Shown here piece by piece: positions 35,351 through 42,551 of a stretch of DNA of 64,000 nt (position 1 is its first letter; each line of letters starts with the position of its first letter). The position numbers and the translations under genes are program-made. The stretch is from Vibrio splendidus (GTDB lineage: Bacteria; Pseudomonadota; Gammaproteobacteria; Enterobacterales; Vibrionaceae), in assembly GCF_003345295.1 (NCBI RefSeq), contig NZ_CP031055.1:2108001-2172000 (forward strand). The letters are read 5' to 3'. The notes under the pieces are model-generated. The model worked only from the letters and a program-made list of their open reading frames with translations, searched no databases and was not told where the DNA came from.

Positions 35351-36238
35351 ATGAATATTTACTCTTCAAAGAAAGTCGTAGCAATCGGTGGGGGCCATGG
35401 CTTAGGTCGCATGCTAGCTGCATTAAAAGACTTTGGTAACAACGCAACTGGCATTGTTGCAACGACAGATAATGGTGGTTCCACCGGAAGAATTCGAGAC
35501 TGCCAAGGTGGTATTGCTTGGGGAGATACTCGTAACTGTATCAACCAATTAATCACAGAACCTTCGATCAGTTCGATGATGTTTGAATATCGCTTTCGCG
35601 GTCAAGGTGAACTCGATGGTCACAACTTAGGTAACCTAATGCTAACGGCGTTAGACAACCTTTCCGTTCGCCCATTGGAAGCAATTAACCTAATTCGAAA
35701 TATGCTCAAGGTCGATGTCAATATCGTCCCAATGACCGAGCACCCTTCTGATCTAACGGCTCTATCAATGGACGGTCGTTGGGTAACTGGCGAAACTAAC
35801 GTTGATGACATGACAGAAAAGCTGCGCATGATGGACTTATCTCCAGAAGTACCGGCAACCAAAGAAGCTGTTGCTGCAGTTGAGCAAGCAGACTGCATTG
35901 TTCTTGGACCAGGAAGCTTTTTAACCAGTGTGATGCCCCCGCTGCTACTGCCAGAAATTGGCAAAGCAATCGCGGAAAATACCAAGGCAAAAGTTATCTT
36001 TGTTGAAAACCTTTCGCCAGAACACGGCCCTGCAGGAAAAATGACGCTTCAAGAACAATTGGAGTGGTGTGAACGTACCTGTAAGGCAAGAAAGATAGAC
36101 ATTGTACTAGGCAATGAACCACACCCTGAATTAGAAGGGCAATGGAATTGTGTGACCACTGATCTTGCCTCTCCTAACCGAGATTGGCGACACGACCGTT
36201 TAAAACTCCAACAAGCGATTAGGGATCAACTAGCTTAA
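35351..36238 (+). CDS. ybhK: YvcK/CofD-family protein (YbhK)
   Basis: Member of the CofD-like family that includes the gluconeogenesis factor YvcK, which binds UDP-sugars and influences carbon flow and cell shape. The N-terminal VVAIGGGHGLGRML and TDNGGSTGRIRD are the nucleotide-binding and active-site regions; HNLGNLMLTAL and VLGPGSFLTSVMPPLLL follow. The length is 295 residues. It is divergent from moaA, as in E. coli. No strong ribosome-binding site is visible, so the start is moderately certain. Confidence 0.9.
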   Translation: MNIYSSKKVVAIGGGHGLGRMLAALKDFGNNATGIVATTDNGGSTGRIRDCQGGIAWGDTRNCINQLITEPSISSMMFEYRFRGQGELDGHNLGNLMLTALDNLSVRPLEAINLIRNMLKVDVNIVPMTEHPSDLTALSMDGRWVTGETNVDDMTEKLRMMDLSPEVPATKEAVAAVEQADCIVLGPGSFLTSVMPPLLLPEIGKAIAENTKAKVIFVENLSPEHGPAGKMTLQEQLEWCERTCKARKIDIVLGNEPHPELEGQWNCVTTDLASPNRDWRHDRLKLQQAIRDQLA

Positions 36239-36281
36239 TGCTTGTAGCTTAGGCTAGACGACATAGACCAGTAAAAACAAG

Positions 36282-36306
36282 AAAGGAGCATCATGCTCCT
36301 TTTTTA
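36282..36306 (+). terminator. Terminator of ybhK
   Basis: AAGGAGCA pairs with TGCTCCTT around a TCA loop, followed by a T-run, 45 bp after the stop. Confidence 0.85.
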
Positions 36307-36328
36307 GTCTCTTTAATAACTAGCCGCT

Positions 36329-36673
36329 TTAGAGATCCGTCATCAACTGCTGATATTCAGTGTACGTTGATAACAGTAGCTCTTGCATATCTTGGAAATC
36401 AATCTCGGTTACAGGCAATGCTTGCTTCACTTTTGCGTCTAAGCTAATCGCAAAACTACACAAAGAATCTGCGCCAAAACTCGCAGCGCTACTCTTAAGT
36501 GCATGGCTTATATCAGCCAAGTACTTAGATGTATCCGATGCTTTATTTATCTCTAGATGTTCGTAATAGCCTTTCAACTCACCTAAGAAGATTTCCAGCA
36601 AAACTGGTACATTCTCTTGCCCTATTTCACCGGCAAGTTCATCAACTTTTTGCTGATTTAATACTTTCGTCAT
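36329..36673 (-). CDS. luxU: Quorum-sensing phosphotransferase LuxU
   Basis: Histidine phosphotransfer protein that carries phosphate from the hybrid sensors (such as LuxN, LuxPQ and CqsS) to LuxO at low cell density. The single Hpt domain of 114 residues has its phosphorylated His57 in ISHALKSSAASFGAD. VLNQQKVDELAGEIG at the start matches Vibrio LuxU. It follows luxO after 24 bp on the same strand. Confidence 0.96.
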   Translation of the reverse strand: MTKVLNQQKVDELAGEIGQENVPVLLEIFLGELKGYYEHLEINKASDTSKYLADISHALKSSAASFGADSLCSFAISLDAKVKQALPVTEIDFQDMQELLLSTYTEYQQLMTDL

Positions 36674-36697
36674 TATGATTTTCTTATTGTTTGGTGA

Positions 36698-38086
36698 TTA
36701 CTGCTTCGCATTCCACGTTTGCAACTTACGGTATATCGTCGATGGACTGACATCTAAGAAACCGGCCGCGCGGGGAATGTTGCCGTCACACGCTTTTATG
36801 GCCTGTTCGATAGCCGTCTTCTCAGTGATCCACAATGGGAAAATATCTTTTACCGTGATGTCTTCGTTCTGCTTCTCTTTCAAGCGCAGGCTGTTTTCAA
36901 TCGGTTGGTTCAATGGTGGTGGAAGCATGTTGAGAGTAATCTCTTTGCCGTTATTCAATACCACCACGTTCCGTAATACGTTTTGTAACTGACGAACGTT
37001 ACCCGGCCACTCATATTGATTAAAGCGATCAAGCACTTCCTGAGCAAAACGCACAAACGCCTTACCTTCCTCAACCGACATGTAGCCTAGTAACGAGTAC
37101 GCAATCTCGATGACATCTTCACCGCGCTCGCGCAATGGCGGCAGGTGCAATGGAATCACGTATAAACGATAGTATAAATCTTCTCTAAAGCGACCTTCTT
37201 GTACTTCTTTCCAAGGGTCACGGTTGGTTGCACATACGAAACGAACATCGACACTCTTCATCTTCGAAGAGCCAACTTTTTGAAAAGTACCGGTTTGGAT
37301 AAAGCGCAGCAGCTTAGTTTGCAGCTCTAAGTCCATCTCGCACAATTCATCAAGGAACAGTGTTCCGCCATCAGCGAGTTCAGCGGCACCTTGACGATCA
37401 GTTGCAGCACCGGTAAAGGCGCCTTTAACGTGACCAAACAGCTCACTTTCAATCAGATCTTTAGGGATAGCCGCACAGTTAATTGCGATGAAAGGCTTGT
37501 CACCACGCTTGCTCGCCGCATGAATAGCTTCTGCACATACCTCTTTACCCGTACCACTCTCACCCGTGATGAAAATACTGGCTTTGCTCGATGCGGCAGA
37601 GTCGATAGTTCGGTAAACCTGCTGCATGGTTTGGCTGCTGCCGATAAAGCCTTGGTAATTTTGGTTTCCCGGGTGTTCCGAGCTGTTTTTAAGCTTGGTG
37701 GCTTTGCGGATCGCGTTGTTCACCGTAATACGGAGTCGGTCGGCTTCACACGGTTTGATAAGGAAATCTTGAGAACCATGACGCATCGCTTCTACGGCGG
37801 TATCGATAGAGCCGTGAGCCGTCATGAAGATAACCGGAACTTCAGGGTACTTTTGTTTTACAGCAAATAGCACGTCCATACCCGTCATATCAGGCAGACG
37901 TAGATCTAATAAAATAAGGTCTGGGATTCGATGATTCAAACTCTCGATTGCATCGCGGCCAGTGCCGACAATGTTGATATCAATTTCGAGCGGTGTAAGA
38001 TACGAGCGATATAAAGCTGCTACCGAAGCGGTATCCTCTACCATCAACAAATACTTCGATTTGTTATCTAGCGTTTTTGATTGCAT
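36698..38086 (-). CDS. luxO: Quorum-sensing sigma-54 response regulator LuxO
   Basis: When phosphorylated by LuxU, LuxO activates sigma-54 transcription of Qrr sRNAs. The receiver domain (12-130) has the phospho-acceptor Asp61 in LILLDLRLPDM. The AAA+ domain has Walker A GESGTGKE, the sigma-54 contact loop GAFTGA and FLDELCEMD. The C-terminal Fis-type helix-turn-helix (IPRAAGFLDVSPSTIYRKL) completes the protein of 462 residues. A palindromic LuxO-type site lies about 50 bp upstream, suggesting autorepression, and qrr1 is divergent. Confidence 0.98.
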   Translation of the reverse strand: MQSKTLDNKSKYLLMVEDTASVAALYRSYLTPLEIDINIVGTGRDAIESLNHRIPDLILLDLRLPDMTGMDVLFAVKQKYPEVPVIFMTAHGSIDTAVEAMRHGSQDFLIKPCEADRLRITVNNAIRKATKLKNSSEHPGNQNYQGFIGSSQTMQQVYRTIDSAASSKASIFITGESGTGKEVCAEAIHAASKRGDKPFIAINCAAIPKDLIESELFGHVKGAFTGAATDRQGAAELADGGTLFLDELCEMDLELQTKLLRFIQTGTFQKVGSSKMKSVDVRFVCATNRDPWKEVQEGRFREDLYYRLYVIPLHLPPLRERGEDVIEIAYSLLGYMSVEEGKAFVRFAQEVLDRFNQYEWPGNVRQLQNVLRNVVVLNNGKEITLNMLPPPLNQPIENSLRLKEKQNEDITVKDIFPLWITEKTAIEQAIKACDGNIPRAAGFLDVSPSTIYRKLQTWNAKQ

Positions 38087-38134
38087 ATCCTAGCCATTTA
38101 TAATTTGCATTTCTTATTATAGTCGCATTCCGCT

Positions 38135-38147
38135 TTGCATTATGCAA
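38135..38147. promoter_or_regulatory. LuxO binding site between luxO and qrr1
   Basis: TTGCA-TTA-TGCAA is a perfect dyad matching the known LuxO site pattern. Its centre is about 96 bp upstream of the expected qrr1 start, suitable for an enhancer site, and about 55 bp upstream of the luxO start, suitable for autorepression. Confidence 0.8.
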
Positions 38148-38210
38148 ATTAGCCACAACATTTGTAGTGTGTTTTTTTACTTACTTCAAACAATCAATGT
38201 TTTATCTATC

Positions 38211-38226
38211 TGGCACGAACGATGCA
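38211..38226 (+). promoter_or_regulatory. Sigma-54 promoter of qrr1
   Basis: TGGCACGAACGATGCA has the -24 GG and -12 GC elements ten bases apart. The expected start is near 38237, right where the Qrr sequence begins. Confidence 0.88.
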
Positions 38227-38236
38227 ACGGTATGAA

Positions 38237-38329
38237 TGACCTTCGGGTCACCTAGCCAACTGACGTTGTTAGTGGACCGAGTGTTCACAAACGTAAGCCA
38301 GTAGAACATTTACTACTGGCTGTTTTTTT
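38237..38329 (+). ncRNA. qrr1: Quorum-regulatory small RNA Qrr1
   Basis: Hfq-dependent sRNA that base-pairs with mRNAs of the quorum-sensing master regulator and others. The first hairpin is TGACC-TTCGG-type (38237-38250). The highly conserved pairing core CTAGCCAACTGACGTTGTTA lies at 38252-38271. The transcript ends in the terminator AGCCAGTA/TACTGGCT with a run of seven T (to 38329). Length is about 93 nt. The location next to luxO marks it as Qrr1. Confidence 0.95.
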
Positions 38330-38387
38330 GTCTGAAACACTCTCAATTCTTGTGTTGAGGGGAATACTTCTCGAGTGAAAAGTGAGA

Positions 38388-40418
38388 TTAACTGTTGGTA
38401 ATAAACTGCTTTCTTAACTGCTCAATTTCATCACGCTTCTGTGCGGCCAATTCAAATTCCAGATTCTGAGCATGCTGATACATCGCAGCTTCTAGCTTGC
38501 TGATCTCTTTATCAAGCTGTTGCGGCGTAAGTACTGCATAACTTTCAGAAGGCTCTGCCACCTTAGATAGTGGAACTTGTTTCGATTGGCGCTGCTGCTT
38601 CGACTTGGTTAGATCACCCAGTTCCATAATGTCTTTGATATTGCGTTTCAACGCTTGCGGCGTGATGCCTTGCTCTTCGTTGTAAGCCTGCTGTTTCTCT
38701 CTACGACGATCGGTTTCATCAATCGCTTTTCTCATCGACTTAGTAATCGAATCACCATAAAGGATCGCTCTACCTTCCAAGTTACGCGCAGCACGACCAA
38801 TGGTTTGGATCAGAGAACGCTCAGAACGCAAGAAGCCCTCTTTGTCTGCATCAAGAATCGCCACCAGCGACACTTCAGGCATATCCAAACCTTCACGAAG
38901 TAAGTTAATACCCACTAACACGTCGAACTCGCCCAAACGTAGGTCTCGAATAATCTCTACACGCTCAACGGTATCGATATCCGAGTGCAAATAACGAACC
39001 TTAACACCATGCTCACTAAGGTATTCGGTTAAGTCTTCTGCCATTCGTTTAGTCAACGTAGTGACCAATACGCGCTCTTCTTTAACTGAACGGATTCTGA
39101 TTTCAGATAACAAGTCATCCACCTGAGTCGCGACAGGTCTTACTTCGATGATTGGGTCTAACAGACCAGTAGGACGCACCACTTGATCAGCAATCTCACC
39201 ATCTGATTTCTCAATCTCATAATTACCCGGCGTCGCCGACACAAAAATGGTCTGAGGAGCGATAGACTCAAACTCTTCAAACTTCATCGGACGGTTATCT
39301 AACGCAGAAGGCAACCTAAAGCCAAACTCAACCAAAGTTTCTTTACGAGAGCGGTCACCTTTATACATGGCGCCAATTTGCGGCACAGTTACGTGTGACT
39401 CATCGATGATCAGCAAACCATCATCAGGTAGGTAATCAAATAACGTTGGAGGCGCTTCCCCTTCCGCACGGCCGCTCAAGTATCGTGAATAGTTTTCGAT
39501 ACCGGAACAGAAACCCAACTCCGTCATCATCTCGATATCAAACTGAGTTCTTTGAGAAATACGCTGTTCTTCTAACAGTTTGTTGTTGTCTTTTAGGTAT
39601 TGAGCCCTATCGCGCAACTCATCCTTAATTTTCTCAATCGCCTCAAGGATCTTCTCTCTTGGGGTTACATAGTGAGTTTTTGGATAAACGGTAAAACGCG
39701 GTAAGTCTCTTTGTTTCACCGCACCAGTCAGAGGATCAAAAATACTAATGCAGTCCACTTCGTCATCGAACATTTCAATTCGAACCGCATCTTGGTCAGA
39801 TTCAGCGGGAAAGATATCAATAACTTCACCACGAACACGGAACTGCCCACGTTCAAATGCGACATCGTTTCTTGAATATTGCAGCTCAGCCAAGCGGCGT
39901 AGGATGTCTCGCTGATCCATCACCTCACCACGACTCAAATGAAGCATCATCTTCAAATAAGACTTAGGATCACCAAGACCGTAGATAGCCGATACAGACG
40001 CAACAATAATGGCATCTTTTCTTTCTAACAAAGCTTTGGTAGCTGAAAGTCTCATTTGCTCAATATGAGCATTTATCGACGCATCTTTCTCAATAAAGGT
40101 ATCCGTGGTTGGAACGTAGGCTTCCGGTTGGTAATAATCGTAGTAAGAAACAAAGTACTCAACGGAGTTATTCGGAAAGAAAGATTTCATCTCGCCATAA
40201 AGTTGAGCTGCCAACGTTTTGTTAGGGGCTAACAAAATTGCAGGTCTTTGAGATTGAGAAATGACGTTGGCTAACGTAAAGGTTTTACCAGAGCCCGTAA
40301 CCCCTAATAGAGTTTGATGTGCCAAACCGGAATCTAATCCATCTAATAATTTGGTTATCGCAGTCGGCTGATCTCCGGATGGGCTATAGTCCGATACCAA
40401 GTCAAAGAGTTTACTCAT
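38388..40418 (-). CDS. uvrB: Excinuclease ABC subunit UvrB
   Basis: Damage-verifying helicase-like subunit of nucleotide excision repair. Walker A GVTGSGKT spans residues 39-46. The beta-hairpin region YYDYYQPEAYVP, the helicase motif RLIQTIGRAARN-type sequence and the C-terminal UVR domain (about 635-670, binding UvrC) are present. The length of 676 residues is normal. An SOS box lies just upstream, so LexA control is expected. Confidence 0.97.
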   Translation of the reverse strand: MSKLFDLVSDYSPSGDQPTAITKLLDGLDSGLAHQTLLGVTGSGKTFTLANVISQSQRPAILLAPNKTLAAQLYGEMKSFFPNNSVEYFVSYYDYYQPEAYVPTTDTFIEKDASINAHIEQMRLSATKALLERKDAIIVASVSAIYGLGDPKSYLKMMLHLSRGEVMDQRDILRRLAELQYSRNDVAFERGQFRVRGEVIDIFPAESDQDAVRIEMFDDEVDCISIFDPLTGAVKQRDLPRFTVYPKTHYVTPREKILEAIEKIKDELRDRAQYLKDNNKLLEEQRISQRTQFDIEMMTELGFCSGIENYSRYLSGRAEGEAPPTLFDYLPDDGLLIIDESHVTVPQIGAMYKGDRSRKETLVEFGFRLPSALDNRPMKFEEFESIAPQTIFVSATPGNYEIEKSDGEIADQVVRPTGLLDPIIEVRPVATQVDDLLSEIRIRSVKEERVLVTTLTKRMAEDLTEYLSEHGVKVRYLHSDIDTVERVEIIRDLRLGEFDVLVGINLLREGLDMPEVSLVAILDADKEGFLRSERSLIQTIGRAARNLEGRAILYGDSITKSMRKAIDETDRRREKQQAYNEEQGITPQALKRNIKDIMELGDLTKSKQQRQSKQVPLSKVAEPSESYAVLTPQQLDKEISKLEAAMYQHAQNLEFELAAQKRDEIEQLRKQFITNS

Positions 40419-40435
40419 AGGTCACCATTTCCATA

Positions 40436-40451
40436 CTGTTTTTATAATCAG
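40436..40451 (-). promoter_or_regulatory. LexA (SOS) box of uvrB
   Basis: CTGTTTTTATAATCAG has the CTG-N10-CAG form with an AT-rich middle. It lies 17-34 bp upstream of the uvrB start codon, where LexA would block transcription or early elongation. Confidence 0.75.
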
Positions 40452-40878
40452 GTCATTGTCACTCTAGGAGGAGTGTAGTTGCAACTATTATCTAGAGAAA
40501 TGCATCTTAAGATTAGATATCAGTGATAGCTTTTACTTTTAGAACTTGGTATTATCCGTGCCCTTGCAAGATCTCTTCAGCTAAATCACTCAATTTTTCA
40601 TCCACTACTTTTCCCCAAAAAATCTAAAAATAGCACTTGTTTTACTGTATGTTTTATAATCGTCAAAAGTTATACAATCGTGATATTTTGATACAAATCT
40701 TTTAAATACATTACCTTACCTCAGATTTTTATATTCTCAGATTTATCCCAATTATTGTTGTTAAAGTTTCACACACACACTTATCCACAACTTTGGTGGA
40801 TAACTAAAGAAAAGCTAAATCCGGTAAGGCGTCCAAGAAAGTAAAGTTTTTTATATTATTTTTTTCTGCTATTTTTTA
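40452..40878. other. AT-rich uvrB-tRNA intergenic region
   Basis: No gene is visible. It holds a 12-bp perfect palindrome TAGTTGCAACTA (40476-40487), an (AC)n stretch at 40770-40780, and the DnaA-box dyad listed separately. Confidence 0.5.
40781..40803. other. Inverted pair of DnaA boxes
   Basis: TTATCCACA (40781-40789) is a consensus DnaA box. GTGGATAA (40796-40803) is its near-perfect inverted partner, giving an 8-bp dyad with 7 nt between. A one-mismatch box TTATCCCAA begins at 40743. The surroundings are AT-rich and noncoding. Confidence 0.6.
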
Positions 40879-40907
40879 TTGACAGAAATTCGGACTATTA
40901 TTAAAAT
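40879..40907 (+). promoter_or_regulatory. Promoter of tRNA-Asn
   Basis: TTGACA (40879-40884) and TAAAAT (40902-40907) are separated by 17 nt. The discriminator CCGCGTCGC is GC-rich, typical of stringently controlled stable-RNA promoters. Confidence 0.85.
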
Positions 40908-40927
40908 CCGCGTCGCTAACAAGCAAT

Positions 40928-41003
40928 TCCCCTTTAGTTCAGTTGGTAGAACGGCGGACTGTTAATCCGTATGTCGCAAGTTCAAGTCTTGCAAGGGGAG
41001 CCA
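40928..41003 (+). tRNA. tRNA-Asn (anticodon GTT)
   Basis: The 76-nt gene has an acceptor stem TCCCCTT/AAGGGGA, D-loop AGTTCAGTTGGTAGA, anticodon GTT in CTGTTAA, T-loop GTTCAAGTC and an encoded CCA end. A strong promoter and terminator flank it, so it is a single-gene unit. Confidence 0.97.
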
Positions 41004-41012
41004 AATTTAAAG

Positions 41013-41039
41013 AAGCCGCATCACTCGATGCGGCTTTTT
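41013..41039 (+). terminator. Terminator of tRNA-Asn
   Basis: AAGCCGCATC pairs with GATGCGGCTT around a 4-nt loop, followed by TTT, 9 nt after the tRNA. Confidence 0.9.
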
Positions 41040-41369
41040 GCGTTTTAGCGGTTTGGGAACGTATTCGACTCGCTGCTTTCCTTCTCTTTTTGATAGTTCT
41101 GAGCACAAAAAGCCACAAATATGACCCTATTCGTAGGAAGTAAATCGAGTTCAATTCAAGAATGATCTTATGAAAGATCCAGTTTGACTACTCCTATAAA
41201 CTGTCTCACGAAGTAAAAATTGGCCGTCTATACTTACGGTAACTTTAATAATCAATCGATTACCTGATGTTTTTTTCACCAAGTGTCTAAATCCCTAGTG
41301 ATCCTTGGTTGTTATTAGGTAAGCAAAGCAGGATAATATCGGGATCGGAATCTCAAGAATTAATCCATT
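41040..41369 (+). promoter_or_regulatory. rnf operon upstream region with candidate promoter
   Basis: No gene is visible in these 330 bp. TTGTTA (41309-41314) and GATAAT (41332-41337) have a 17-nt spacer and sit 33 bp upstream of rnfA, making a plausible sigma-70 promoter. Confidence 0.45.
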
Positions 41370-41948
41370 ATGACCGAATACCTTTTGTTGTTGGTTGGCA
41401 CAGTGCTGGTCAATAACTTTGTACTAGTGAAATTTTTAGGGCTATGTCCTTTCATGGGAGTCTCCAAGAAACTGGAGACTGCGATTGGCATGGGCCTCGC
41501 GACGACTTTCGTTCTGACGCTAGCGTCGGTATCTGCATACCTAGTAGAAACCTACATCCTTACCCCTCTGGGTATTGAATACCTGCGTACCATGAGCTTC
41601 ATCTTGGTTATCGCGGTGGTTGTTCAATTTACGGAAATGGTCGTTCACAAAACCAGCCCAACTCTATATCGCCTGTTGGGTATCTTCCTGCCTCTTATCA
41701 CCACCAACTGCGCGGTGTTAGGTGTGGCACTTCTGAACATCAATGAAAACCACAACTTCATTCAGTCAATCATCTATGGTTTCGGCGCTGCGGTTGGTTT
41801 CTCGCTTGTATTGATCCTATTTGCTGCAATGCGTGAGCGTATTGCGGTTGCTGATGTTCCAATGCCATTCAAAGGTGCATCGATTGCGATGATCACAGCA
41901 GGCCTAATGTCTCTGGCATTTATGGGCTTTACTGGGTTGGTGAAATAA
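41370..41948 (+). CDS. rnfA: Rnf complex subunit RnfA
   Basis: Integral membrane subunit of the Rnf complex, which couples electron transfer between ferredoxin and NAD to ion (often Na+) transport; related to NqrE. The 192 residues contain six hydrophobic spans and the family motifs LGLCPFMGVSKKLETA and LPLITTNCAVLGVAL. It is the first gene of rnfABCDE, with rnfB starting 2 bp after its stop. Confidence 0.96.
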   Translation: MTEYLLLLVGTVLVNNFVLVKFLGLCPFMGVSKKLETAIGMGLATTFVLTLASVSAYLVETYILTPLGIEYLRTMSFILVIAVVVQFTEMVVHKTSPTLYRLLGIFLPLITTNCAVLGVALLNINENHNFIQSIIYGFGAAVGFSLVLILFAAMRERIAVADVPMPFKGASIAMITAGLMSLAFMGFTGLVK

Positions 41949-41950
41949 GC

Positions 41951-42544
41951 ATGAGCACCATCTTAATCGCAATCATTGCACTCGCCGTTTTAGCCGCCGT
42001 TTTTGGCGCTATCTTAGGCTTTGCTTCTATCCGCTTTAAAGTAGAAGCCGATCCGATCGTTGATCAAATCGACACAATTTTACCGCAAACTCAATGTGGC
42101 CAGTGTGGCTACCCCGGTTGCCGCCCATACGCAGAGGCGATCGCTAACGGAGATAAGATCAACAAATGTCCTCCCGGCGGCCAAGCTACGATTGAAAAGC
42201 TTGCAGATTTAATGGGCGTAGAAGTTGAAGACTCCGCTCATGACTTAGATAACAAAGTAAAAACCGTTGCCTTCATTCATGAAGATATGTGTATTGGCTG
42301 TACCAAATGCATTCAAGCCTGCCCTGTCGACGCCATTGTTGGTGGCACCAAGGCACTTCACACAGTAATCAAAGATGAATGTACAGGTTGTGATCTATGT
42401 GTCGCACCGTGCCCTACTGACTGTATCGAAATGATTCCAGTGGCAACAACGACTGAAAATTGGAAATGGCAGATGAACATCATTCCTGTTACTGATATCA
42501 CTAACCAAGCGACTGATGCGACCGCGTCAGAGCCTAAGGCATAG
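41951..42544 (+). CDS. rnfB: Rnf complex iron-sulfur subunit RnfB
   Basis: Electron-carrying subunit of Rnf. One N-terminal membrane helix is followed by the Fe-S motif CGQCGYPGCRPYAEAI and a later Cys (KCPPGG). Two ferredoxin-like 4Fe-4S motifs follow: CIGCTKCIQACP and CTGCDLCVAPCP. The length of 197 residues is normal. It lies tightly between rnfA and rnfC. Confidence 0.97.
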   Translation: MSTILIAIIALAVLAAVFGAILGFASIRFKVEADPIVDQIDTILPQTQCGQCGYPGCRPYAEAIANGDKINKCPPGGQATIEKLADLMGVEVEDSAHDLDNKVKTVAFIHEDMCIGCTKCIQACPVDAIVGGTKALHTVIKDECTGCDLCVAPCPTDCIEMIPVATTTENWKWQMNIIPVTDITNQATDATASEPKA

Positions 42545-42551
42545 GGTTAGT

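Noticed and set aside
40550..41003. 11-bp match between the tRNA-Asn 3' end (TCTTGCAAGGG) and an upstream copy, as possible att sites
   Set aside because: The upstream copy is inverted, only 11 bp long, and there is no integrase or foreign gene nearby, so no integrated island is indicated.
40939..41154. Open frames on both strands over the tRNA-Asn gene
   Set aside because: They run through a clear tRNA and its terminator and have no coding support.
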